From: Ignavibacteriales bacterium | Lineage (GTDB): Bacteria; Bacteroidota; Ignavibacteria; Ignavibacteriales; Melioribacteraceae | Assembly: GCA_020059785.1 (NCBI GenBank) | Contig: JAGVBL010000147.1 | Span: 1-5,673 of the forward strand | Length of the DNA: 5,673 bases | Direction: 5' to 3' | Part shown: positions 1-5,673 of the stretch, one piece after another | Numbering within the stretch: the stretch's first letter is position 1 | How the letters are laid out: every line of letters begins with the position of its first letter | The notes under the pieces: model-generated | The model's database searches: none | What the model was told of the DNA's origin: nothing | What the model saw: only the letters and a program-made list of their open reading frames with translations | Translations under genes and position numbers: made by a program

Positions 1-91
1 GAATCACCGGAAATCCAGAATGACCAAACACAAGCATTTCAAAATCTCTACTTAAATACTGCGTATACCATTTGTGATAAAATTCTTGCAT
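1..91 (-). CDS. Probable esterase / alpha-beta hydrolase, N-terminal fragment (cut by window edge)
   Basis: An open frame starts at an ATG (89-91) and runs without a stop to the left edge, giving 30 codons. The peptide begins MQEFYHKWYT and ends with FGHSGFPVI. This pattern, a short Tyr/Trp-rich start followed by a beta strand and a G-H-x-G-x-P-V turn, resembles the N-terminus of small cytoplasmic esterase-family proteins (esterase D-like fold, Pfam Putative esterase) common in Bacteroidota and Ignavibacteria. The catalytic Ser-Asp-His would lie beyond the window, so activity cannot be judged. There is no clear Shine-Dalgarno in front of the ATG. The frame stays open upstream to a TAA (about 26 codons before the ATG with its codons read in sense), but no better start is seen. 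The gene follows the nifJ operon terminator, so it is probably transcribed separately. The coding call is fairly sure; the family call is from memory and moderate. Confidence 0.62.
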   Translation of the reverse strand, partial: MQEFYHKWYTQYLSRDFEMLVFGHSGFPVI

Positions 92-124
92 ATCAATTCT
101 ATTTAGTGAAATGAGAAAATTTTG

Positions 125-160
125 AATGGAATATAATTAAGGATATGATGTAATTCCATT
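125..160. promoter_or_regulatory. Inverted repeat upstream of the esterase gene (possible operator)
   Basis: A perfect 8-bp dyad, AATGGAAT at 125-132 and ATTCCATT at 153-160, is separated by 20 nt. It sits in the 88-nt gap between the nifJ operon terminator and the esterase start, where that gene's promoter must lie. The arms are about two and a half helical turns apart centre to centre, compatible with a dimeric regulator, but they could also be chance in AT-rich DNA. No convincing -35/-10 pair could be placed. Confidence 0.25.
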
Positions 161-179
161 AGATAAACTTAAGATCAAC

Positions 180-211
180 AAAAAAGGGAGACCCTACAAG
201 GTATCTCCCTT
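180..211 (-). terminator. Intrinsic terminator of the nifJ/DHOD-like operon
   Basis: In the minus-strand transcript an 8-bp perfect stem (204-211 with 184-191, AAGGGAGA/TCTCCCTT) closes a 12-nt loop in which CC and GG can add two more pairs. It is followed directly by a run of six T (complement of A180-A185). It lies 23 nt beyond the stop codon of the DHOD-like gene. A GC-rich stem followed by an unbroken T tract is the classic rho-independent layout, so the operon very probably ends here. Confidence 0.92.
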
Positions 212-234
212 ACAATTAGAATAGATCTACTAAT

Positions 235-1233
235 TTATGCTAACGATTTCCAGCTTTGAAGAAGTTTCATATAGTTTGCTCTTTCGAATGCAGCCGGTTG
301 AGCAATTTTTTTCTGGCTCATACTTCCCTTCATCATACTAACTGAATCATATTCATTTTTCTCCATCCATTCTTTCATACCGTCTATAATTTCAGTAATT
401 CTACCAATTCCTTTAACAAGTAATTCAGAAGCCATCATTGCAACGTCTCCGCCGGCCATCATAATTTTAATTACATCTTCATGGTTATGAATACCGCTTG
501 TAGCGCCTAAAGAAGCTTTAACATTATCATAAAGAATTGCAATCCATCTTAATGGTAAACGCATTTCCCAATTTGTGCTTAATACAAGGTTAGGAACTAC
601 TTCAAGGTTCTCAAGATCGAAATCGGGCTGATAAAACCTGTTAAACAATACAAGCGCATCTGCACCGGCATTATCAAGTCTCTTGGCCATATTAGACATT
701 GATGTAAAGAACGGACTAAGTTTCATTGCAACAGGAATTTTGACATTCTTCTTTACTTCCGTTAAAACATCAGCATACATTGTTTCAATTTCGCTACCGG
801 TTAAATTGGGATTAGTAGCAATGTAATAGATATTTAATTCAAGGGCATCAGCACCGGCTTGCTCAATATTCTTTGCATACTTAACCCATCCGCCAGTACT
901 AACACCGTTCAAGCTGCCGATTATAGGTATATTAACTGATTTTTTAAGAGCTGCAATATGATCAAGATACTGGTATGGAGTAAGATGAAATTGTTGTGGT
1001 TCAGGAAAATAGCTCAAAGCTTCGGCGTAACTTTCGGTTCCATAGGAAAGATAATGATCGAGTTCGCCTGATTCATGTGTGATCTGTTCTTCGAACAATG
1101 AATAAACAACTACAGCAGCGGCACCGGCATCTTCCATCTTCTTAACATTATCAAGACTTTGTGATAATGGTGATGATGAAGGCACAATGGGATTTTTTAA
1201 TTTCAGCCCCATATAAGTTGTTGATAGATCCAT
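235..1233 (-). CDS. Dihydroorotate dehydrogenase-like flavoprotein (non-canonical PyrD paralog)
   Basis: The product is a 332-residue TIM-barrel protein of the dihydroorotate dehydrogenase superfamily. The N-terminus (TTYMGLKLKNPIVPSSSP, residues 5-22) matches the class 1 DHOD opening. KLSP at 171-174 supplies the conserved FMN-contacting lysine, and the SGIH (246-249) and AGGD (260-263) stretches match the FMN-phosphate region. After ELN (132-134), where class 1 enzymes have SCPN with the catalytic Cys and class 2 enzymes have Ser, this protein reads IYYIATN. The catalytic base is gone, and the protein has no cysteine at all. A C-terminal tail of about 40 residues follows the barrel. It is therefore unlikely to be a pyrimidine-pathway PyrD. 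An FMN oxidoreductase of unknown substrate, perhaps linked to the ferredoxin or flavodoxin pool of NifJ, is inferred. The start is supported by AAAGGAG (1241-1247) 7 nt before the ATG. It lies 74 nt downstream of nifJ on the same strand and shares its terminator. No signal peptide is seen, so it is cytoplasmic. Confidence 0.9.
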   Translation of the reverse strand: MDLSTTYMGLKLKNPIVPSSSPLSQSLDNVKKMEDAGAAAVVVYSLFEEQITHESGELDHYLSYGTESYAEALSYFPEPQQFHLTPYQYLDHIAALKKSVNIPIIGSLNGVSTGGWVKYAKNIEQAGADALELNIYYIATNPNLTGSEIETMYADVLTEVKKNVKIPVAMKLSPFFTSMSNMAKRLDNAGADALVLFNRFYQPDFDLENLEVVPNLVLSTNWEMRLPLRWIAILYDNVKASLGATSGIHNHEDVIKIMMAGGDVAMMASELLVKGIGRITEIIDGMKEWMEKNEYDSVSMMKGSMSQKKIAQPAAFERANYMKLLQSWKSLA

Positions 1234-1260
1234 AGAATAACTCCTTTTATAAATTTTTAT

Positions 1261-1301
1261 TCCTGAATCAGGACCGGGAATAAACCCGATCCATTACAGG
1301 A
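1261..1301 (-). other. Intercistronic stem-loop between nifJ and the DHOD-like gene
   Basis: A two-part imperfect hairpin fills most of the 74-nt gap. The outer stem pairs TCCTG (1261-1265) with CAGGA (1297-1301). The inner stem pairs 1271-1278 with 1285-1292 (GGA and CGGG against CCCG and TCC, one C/A mismatch) around the hexaloop AATAAA. A competing palindrome, TCCTGA-A-TCAGGA (1261-1273), overlaps its 3' arm in the transcript. No T tract follows in the direction of transcription, so it looks less like a terminator than an mRNA-stabilising or processing structure. The DHOD-like ribosome binding site begins 13 nt after the stem. Confidence 0.5.
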
Positions 1302-1307
1302 CTGAAT

Positions 1308-4300
1308 TTAATTTTCTTTTTTCTCTCCGCTTCCGTTACCGTAGTAATCGAATGCAGCCATTTGTTCGTATAACTTCCATCTGTTAGATACTTCTTCCTG
1401 AGCAGCTTCTAATAGTCTCTTTGCATCCTGCGGATGAGATTTAGTTAACATCTTATAACGTGTTTCTTTATAGATATATTCTTCGAGTTTAATTTTAGGA
1501 GCTTTCGAATCAAGTTTAAGAGGGTTCTTACCTTCTTTCAGATTTTCCGGATTATATCTGAATAATGGCCAGTAACCGCTATCAACAGCAAGTTTCTGAT
1601 GTTCCATTCCTTTAGCCATATTAATACCGTGAGCGATACAATGGCTGTAGGCGATTATAAGTGAAGGACCATCATATGCTTCTGCTTCAAGGAAGGCGCG
1701 GACGGTTTGAGCGTCATTAGAACCCATAGCAACCTTAGCAACATAAACATTACCATAATTCATCGCCATCATTCCAAGGTCTTTCTTTGCAGTCGGTTTA
1801 CCACTGGCTGCAAATTTAGCTACGGCACCCATTCCTGTTGCTTTAGACATCTGACCACCTGTATTCGAATAAACTTCGGTATCGAGAACAAGAATATTAA
1901 CATTTTTACCTGAAGCTAAGACGTGATCCAATCCACCATAACCGATATCGTATGCCCAGCCGTCACCACCAATTATCCAGACAGATTTTTTGACAAGATA
2001 ATCTGCAACTTCAAATAATTTTTCTGCTCTTGGGGAATTAATGATTTGTAATTTCTTCTTTAATTCGGCTACACGTTCACGTTGCTCATAGATTCCGGCT
2101 TCATCTTTCTGATCTGCATTAACAATGGATTCGACAAAATCCTTACCAAGTTCATTTGTAAACTCACTTAATAATTCTTTAGCGAACTGATTCTGTTTAT
2201 CAATTGCAAGCCGCATACCCATTCCAAACTCGGCATTATCTTCGAATAAAGAATTAGCCCAGGCAGGACCTCTTCCGTCCTTATTAATTGCCCATGGAGT
2301 AGTCGGTAAATTTCCGCCATAAATTGACGAACAACCTGTAGCATTTGCAACCATTGTCCTATCGCCGAACAATTGCGATACAAGTTTTACATAAGGTGTT
2401 TCGCCGCAACCTGAACATGCACCTGAGAATTCGAATAACGGTTCTAACAATTGATTACTCTTAATTAATGTTGTATTAACAAGACGACGATCTATTTCCG
2501 GTAATTCGAGGAAGTAATCGAAGTTTGCTCTCTCCTGCTCACGAATAGGAATTTGAGGAACCATATTAAGTGCTTTAAGTCGTGTCTCTTTTTTATTCTT
2601 AGCCGGACAAACTTCGTAGCACAATTCGCATCCTGTACAATCTTCTACAGCAACCTGAATTGTGTATGAATAACCTTCAGGGAATTCTTTACCTTTAGCA
2701 TCCATCGACTTAAACGTTGCAGGTTTATTATCAAGATATTTTTTATCGTATACTTTAATTCTGATAGCAGCGTGCGGACAAACAAGAGCACATTTACCGC
2801 ACTGAATACACCATTCAGGGTCCCATTCAGGAACTTCGAGTGCAATGTTTCTCTTTTCCCATCTTGTAGTAGCTGCGGGGAAAGTTCCATCGATCGGCAT
2901 TTCACTAACTTTAACTTCATCGCCTTTACCTGCCATCATCTTTGCAAGTACATTTTTCACATAATCAGGGGCTTTATCGGATACGATTGGAGGAAGTTCA
3001 ATTTTACTTGTTGCAGATGAAGGTACATCAATCTGGTATAAGTGAGCGAGTGTTTGATCAACAGCTTCATAATTCTTTTTAACAATATCCTCTCCTTTAG
3101 CACCGTAAGTTTTCTTTATCGATTTTTTAATCTGCTCAATTGCTTCATCTTTTGGCAGAACACCGGATATAGCAAAGAAGCAAGTCTGCATAATTGTATT
3201 TACTCTTCCACCCATTCCTGTAGCATTAGCAACTGCATAACCATCGATTGCATATACTTTTAATTTTTTATCAATTATTTGCTGCTGAACTTTTCTTGGT
3301 AATCGATCCCATGTTTCATCTTTGCTGAAAGGAGAATTGATAAGGAAAGTTCCTCCATTTTCAATCTTCTCCAATACATCAAATTTTTCCATAAGTCCGA
3401 ATGAGTGGCAACCGACGAAACGGGCAGATTGGATTAAATAGGTTGAGTGTATCGGTTGAGGTCCAAATCTTAAGTGAGATATAGTAGTAGAACCTGATTT
3501 TTTAGAATCGTAGACAAAATAACCCTGAGCATAATTATCTGTTTCTTCGCCAATAATTTTAATTGAGTTTTTATTAGCTCCAACTGTTCCATCCGCTCCA
3601 AGTCCAAAGAACAAACAACGGGCTACATTATCAGGGTCGGTCATAAAATTCGGATCGTAACTGAGACTTGTATTGGTAACGTCGTCATTTATTCCAACTG
3701 TAAAATGATTTTTCGGTTCATCTAATTTAAGGTTATCGAATACAGCTTTAACCATAGCCGGGGTAAATTCTTTTGAAGAAAGTCCATAACGTCCACCAAT
3801 TATTTTAGGCATTTTAGCAAACGGAGGATTGTTGGATGACATAGTTTCGGCAATTGCTGTAACAACATCGAGATGGAGAGGTTCACCAAGAGCACCGGGT
3901 TCTTTTGTTCTATCAAGCACTGCAATTTTTTCAACTGTTTTAGGAATAGCCGCTAATAAATGTTTTGCTGAGAAGGGACGGTATAGTCTAACTTTAACAA
4001 TACCGACTTTTTCTTCCATTCTTTGAGTAAGGTACTCGACAGTTTCCTGAGCTGTTTCGGCACCTGAACCCATAATCACGATTACACGTTTGGCATCTGG
4101 TGCACCGTAATAATCGAACAAATTATATTTACGGCCGGTCAACTCTGCAAACTGATTCATTGCATTTTCAATAATATCCGGGCATTCATTATAAAACTTA
4201 TTAACAGTTTCTCTTCCCTGGAAATAGACATCCGGGTTTTGAGCTGTTCCCCGTATAAAAGGATTTTCCGGATTTAACGCTCTCTTCTTAAACTCAGTTA

Positions 4301-4898
4301 TTGATTTCGGATCAATCATAGCTCTAAGATCGTCATCTGTTAATTCTTCAATCTTCATTACTTCCGATGAAGTTCTGAATCCATCAAAAAAATGGACGAA
4401 AGGAATTCTTGATTCGAGTGAAGCTTTATGGGCAATCAATGCAGTATCCATTACTTCCTGAACAGAATTTGAACAGATTAATCCATATCCTGTTTGTCTT
4501 GTCGACATCACATCGCTATGATCACCAAAAATTGAAAGAGCAGCGGCAGCTAATGAACGTGCACTTACATGAAATACTGCTGGAGTAAGTTCTCCGGCAA
4601 TTTTATACATGTTAGGAATCATTAATAAGAGTCCCTGCGAAGCTGTAAAAGTTGTAGTAAGAGCACCGCTTTGAAGTGAGCCGTGGACAGCACCGGCAGC
4701 GCCTCCTTCGCTTTGCATCTCGGTTACAGAAGGGACTGTACCCCAGATATTTTTTTTGCCTTCTGCAGACCATGCATCGGACATTTCCCCCATTGTAGAA
4801 GAAGGGGTAATTGGATAGATAGCTATCACCTCACTTAATCTATACGCAACCGAGGCGGCAGCTTCATTTCCATCAATCGTTATTTTTTTTCGTTCCAT
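1308..4898 (-). CDS. nifJ: Pyruvate:ferredoxin (flavodoxin) oxidoreductase, single-chain
   Basis: This 1196-residue cytoplasmic enzyme oxidatively decarboxylates pyruvate with CoA to acetyl-CoA and CO2, reducing ferredoxin or flavodoxin; in some autotrophs homologs run in reverse. All domains of the homodimeric enzyme are present: the alpha-like pyrimidine-binding domain (about 1-255, YPITPSS at 28-34), a transketolase C-like domain (about 256-400), the gamma domain (about 420-630, GLGADGTVGANK at 432-443), the EKR motif (681-683), the 2x4Fe-4S ferredoxin domain (C697, C700, C703, C707; C754, C757, C760, C764) and the thiamine-diphosphate domain (GDGWAYDIG from 978, N1012). Thr31, Glu64 and Arg114 fall at the same numbers as in the Desulfovibrio africanus enzyme. 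Proximal-cluster cysteines C828, C831, C856 and C1087 all carry a constant +16 offset. The chain ends about 50 residues earlier than that enzyme, so its oxygen-protective C-terminal extension appears absent. The start is secure: AAGGTG (4903-4908) precedes the ATG, and in-frame TAATAA lies at 4911-4916. First gene of the probable operon with the DHOD-like gene. Confidence 0.98.
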   Translation of the reverse strand: MERKKITIDGNEAAASVAYRLSEVIAIYPITPSSTMGEMSDAWSAEGKKNIWGTVPSVTEMQSEGGAAGAVHGSLQSGALTTTFTASQGLLLMIPNMYKIAGELTPAVFHVSARSLAAAALSIFGDHSDVMSTRQTGYGLICSNSVQEVMDTALIAHKASLESRIPFVHFFDGFRTSSEVMKIEELTDDDLRAMIDPKSITEFKKRALNPENPFIRGTAQNPDVYFQGRETVNKFYNECPDIIENAMNQFAELTGRKYNLFDYYGAPDAKRVIVIMGSGAETAQETVEYLTQRMEEKVGIVKVRLYRPFSAKHLLAAIPKTVEKIAVLDRTKEPGALGEPLHLDVVTAIAETMSSNNPPFAKMPKIIGGRYGLSSKEFTPAMVKAVFDNLKLDEPKNHFTVGINDDVTNTSLSYDPNFMTDPDNVARCLFFGLGADGTVGANKNSIKIIGEETDNYAQGYFVYDSKKSGSTTISHLRFGPQPIHSTYLIQSARFVGCHSFGLMEKFDVLEKIENGGTFLINSPFSKDETWDRLPRKVQQQIIDKKLKVYAIDGYAVANATGMGGRVNTIMQTCFFAISGVLPKDEAIEQIKKSIKKTYGAKGEDIVKKNYEAVDQTLAHLYQIDVPSSATSKIELPPIVSDKAPDYVKNVLAKMMAGKGDEVKVSEMPIDGTFPAATTRWEKRNIALEVPEWDPEWCIQCGKCALVCPHAAIRIKVYDKKYLDNKPATFKSMDAKGKEFPEGYSYTIQVAVEDCTGCELCYEVCPAKNKKETRLKALNMVPQIPIREQERANFDYFLELPEIDRRLVNTTLIKSNQLLEPLFEFSGACSGCGETPYVKLVSQLFGDRTMVANATGCSSIYGGNLPTTPWAINKDGRGPAWANSLFEDNAEFGMGMRLAIDKQNQFAKELLSEFTNELGKDFVESIVNADQKDEAGIYEQRERVAELKKKLQIINSPRAEKLFEVADYLVKKSVWIIGGDGWAYDIGYGGLDHVLASGKNVNILVLDTEVYSNTGGQMSKATGMGAVAKFAASGKPTAKKDLGMMAMNYGNVYVAKVAMGSNDAQTVRAFLEAEAYDGPSLIIAYSHCIAHGINMAKGMEHQKLAVDSGYWPLFRYNPENLKEGKNPLKLDSKAPKIKLEEYIYKETRYKMLTKSHPQDAKRLLEAAQEEVSNRWKLYEQMAAFDYYGNGSGEKKEN

Positions 4899-4902
4899 TA
4901 AA

Positions 4903-4908
4903 CACCTT
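4903..4908 (-). promoter_or_regulatory. Ribosome binding site of nifJ
   Basis: In sense orientation AAGGTG lies 4 nt before the nifJ ATG. Two in-frame stop codons (sense TAATAA, 4911-4916) sit only 4 codons before the ATG, so no upstream start is possible and this site fixes the start. The site abuts the end of a heptamer repeat array. Confidence 0.75.
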
Positions 4909-4910
4909 AT

Positions 4911-4952
4911 TTATTAGTTCTGAGTTCTTGGTTCTGAGTTCATTTATCATTA
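4911..4952. repeat. Degenerate heptamer array next to the nifJ start
   Basis: Six consecutive 7-nt units can be laid in register from 4911. Five begin with TT, and TTCTGAG occurs exactly at 4918 and 4932 with TTCTTGG between them. In the nifJ sense the units read CTCAGAA, CCAAGAA, CTCAGAA, and so on. Two further units to 4966 fit only weakly. The array ends 2 nt before the nifJ ribosome binding site, so it would lie in the 5' leader or core promoter of nifJ. It supplies the in-frame stop codons upstream of that gene. Confidence 0.65.
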
Positions 4953-4966
4953 ATAACTGATTAACA

Positions 4967-5184
4967 GTCACAATAATCTTGCCATTTAGAAGACAACTTA
5001 ATCGTTTAATTGGGCATATTTTCAAGGTTCTCTTCGACCTGATAGTAAGATTTTTAGAAAAGGGACATGGCAAATCTTATTATTAAGAAAATTGCAAAAA
5101 TTTGCTTAACAAAATAGAGATATTGGTGACTAAAATAAAGACGGTAATATCTTTTTGAATTACAAGTATTGAATATAGGAAAGA
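4967..5184. other. AT-rich spacer with small dyads, no gene seen
   Basis: No credible gene or RNA is visible in these 218 nt. The nifJ promoter probably lies in or near this stretch, but no -35/-10 pair is convincing. The most structured part is 5070-5105. There GCAAAT (5070-5075) is inverted as ATTTGC (5100-5105), enclosing TCTTA/TAAGA (5075-5079 and 5084-5088), while GCAAA (5094-5098) with TTTGC (5101-5105) forms an alternative dyad. Confidence 0.4.
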
Positions 5185-5195
5185 TGGAATGATCT

Positions 5196-5299
5196 GTGGA
5201 ATGGTAGAGTTGTTGAATGGTTGAATGGAGAAATTGAGGAATTGTTGAAATGTGGAATTGTTGAATTGAGAAATTGTTGAAGGGTTGAATTGGGAAAGT
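5196..5299. repeat. Octamer tandem array, 13 units in strict 8-nt register
   Basis: Thirteen 8-nt units start every 8 nt from 5196 to 5292. Position 1 is G and position 5 is A in every unit, and position 6 is A in all but one. The commonest form is GTTGAATT or GTTGAATG (5212, 5220, 5260, 5284), with variants GAGAAATT (5228, 5268), GAGGAATT (5236) and GTGGAATT (5252). The six exact GTTGAA cores start at 5212, 5220, 5244, 5260, 5276 and 5284, all multiples of 8 apart. Because 8 is not a multiple of 3, this is not a coding repeat. It lies in the yebC-nifJ spacer. No spacers or long conserved unit exist, so it is not CRISPR. Confidence 0.85.
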
Positions 5300-5314
5300 G
5301 TTAATAAAGATTAT

Positions 5315-5346
5315 TTCAACAGTTCAACATATCAACGATCGAACGC
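5315..5346. repeat. Inverted octamer units opposing the main octamer array
   Basis: Four 8-nt units in the opposite orientation follow the main array after a short gap. TCAAC occurs at 5316, 5324 and 5332, and CGAAC at 5340, each exactly 8 nt on. TTCAAC (5315-5320 and 5323-5328) is the reverse complement of the GTTGAA core. The stretch 5276-5289 can therefore pair with 5315-5328 as two 6-bp stems flanking a 2x2 internal loop, with a 25-nt loop. It could act as a weak 3' structure on the yebC transcript, but no T tract follows. Confidence 0.65.
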
Positions 5347-5361
5347 GCCACTTATCCTTCG

Positions 5362-5410
5362 TTACTCATTACTGATTACACATTACTGATCAATGATTAC
5401 TTATTACTTA
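5362..5410. repeat. Heptamer tandem array downstream of yebC
   Basis: Seven contiguous 7-nt units run from 5362 to 5410: TTACTCA, TTACTGA, TTACACA, TTACTGA, then TCAATGA, TTACTTA and TTACTTA. The consensus is TTACTGA (sense of the flanking genes: TCAGTAA). The array ends 24 nt from the yebC stop codon, so it would be in that gene's 3' untranslated region. It has a different unit length from the neighbouring octamer array but resembles the heptamers near nifJ. Confidence 0.75.
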
Positions 5411-5434
5411 TGCCACATACTACATATCAGGTAA

Positions 5435-5673
5435 TTACTGTAATGTGCTATAGACCGATTGAACATCGTCATCGTCTTCGAGAGCTTCAATCAAGTCATT
5501 AACTTCTTTTAACTCTTCGCCGGATAATTCTTTTGTGGTTGTAGGAATGTAAGTCAATTCAGTCGAAATAATTTCGTGGTCGCGCTCTTCAAGAGCTTTC
5601 TGCATACTTCCATACTCCTGGAATGAAGTATAGATATAAACGAATTGATCGTCATAAGAGAAATCATCCAATC
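5435..5673 (-). CDS. yebC: YebC/PmpR-family regulatory protein, C-terminal part (cut by window edge)
   Basis: The last 79 codons of a minus-strand gene enter from the right edge and end at TAA (5435-5437). Family members are usually about 240-250 residues, so roughly one third is visible, corresponding to the C-terminal domain. Diagnostic stretches are the ELTYIP segment, followed by a Thr-rich turn and an acidic helix, and the closing LIEALEDDDDVQSVYSTLQ, which is the hallmark YebC ending (ALED-x-DDVQ-x-VY). The TTG at 5669-5671 is an internal leucine codon, not a start. Members are annotated as DNA-binding transcriptional regulators (PmpR in Pseudomonas). The mitochondrial homolog TACO1 and several bacterial homologs act in translation, including at proline-rich stretches, so the molecular role here is open. 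It is separated from nifJ by 536 nt of repeat-rich DNA, and no clear intrinsic terminator is seen after it. Confidence 0.95.
   Translation of the reverse strand, partial: LDDFSYDDQFVYIYTSFQEYGSMQKALEERDHEIISTELTYIPTTTKELSGEELKEVNDLIEALEDDDDVQSVYSTLQ

Noticed and set aside
235..1233. True dihydroorotate dehydrogenase (pyrD)
   Set aside because: The catalytic Cys/Ser position in the loop after ELN (residues 132-134) is replaced by Ile/Tyr residues and the context is nifJ, not pyrimidine genes.
1261..1301. Intrinsic terminator between nifJ and the DHOD-like gene
   Set aside because: The stem is imperfect and is followed in the transcript by an A-rich stretch, not a T tract, whereas a full terminator occurs after the second gene.
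1707..4026. Several 65-90 codon open frames on either strand inside nifJ
   Set aside because: They lie wholly within the well-supported nifJ frame, are rich in residues typical of antisense translation and match no known family.
4955..4974. CRP/FNR-type binding site upstream of nifJ
   Set aside because: Only one half-site (TGTGA in the gene sense) matches; the second half and spacing do not fit the known palindrome.
4873..5073. A 66-codon minus-strand open frame overlapping the nifJ start
   Set aside because: It overlaps nifJ by 26 nt in another frame, has no clear ribosome binding site, reads through the repeat array and shows no recognisable protein pattern.
5196..5299. CRISPR array
   Set aside because: The units are 8 nt and directly adjacent, with no spacers, no long conserved repeat and no cas gene nearby.
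5669..5671. TTG start codon for a short 78-residue protein at the right edge
   Set aside because: The frame continues to the window end and the peptide matches only the C-terminal domain of YebC proteins, so the TTG is an internal leucine codon.

Overview
The window holds a compact minus-strand locus from an AT-rich anaerobic or facultatively anaerobic bacterium. All four genes read right to left. From the right edge they are: the C-terminal third of a YebC/PmpR-family protein (cut by the window end), a long non-coding spacer, a complete single-chain pyruvate:ferredoxin/flavodoxin oxidoreductase (nifJ), a dihydroorotate-dehydrogenase-like flavoprotein, a strong intrinsic terminator, and the first 30 codons of a probable esterase that runs off the left edge. 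The low G+C content, the nifJ/DHOD-like pair, the esterase type and the short-period intergenic repeats fit the Bacteroidota/Chlorobi/Ignavibacteria group, perhaps Ignavibacteria. This assignment is from memory of similar loci, not from a search.

nifJ (1308-4898) and the DHOD-like gene (235-1233) are separated by 74 nt with no convincing terminator between them. They are followed by a textbook hairpin with a T6 tract at 180-211, so they probably form a two-gene operon. NifJ carries every cofactor ligand expected for pyruvate oxidation: thiamine diphosphate contacts, two ferredoxin-type 4Fe-4S clusters, and the proximal cluster cysteines. Its partner keeps the DHOD barrel and FMN-site motifs but has lost the catalytic Cys/Ser loop and contains no cysteine at all. 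It is unlikely to make orotate, and a flavin redox role tied to NifJ is the most interesting functional question here.

The 536-nt spacer between yebC and nifJ (4899-5434) has no credible gene but is strongly patterned. It contains a degenerate heptamer array just downstream of yebC (5362-5410), four inverted octamers (5315-5346), a 13-unit octamer array in strict 8-nt register (5196-5299), and a second heptamer array ending next to the nifJ ribosome binding site (4911-4952). The middle part (about 4970-5180) is AT-rich with only small dyads. This layered period-7/period-8 architecture is the most unusual sequence-level feature of the window.
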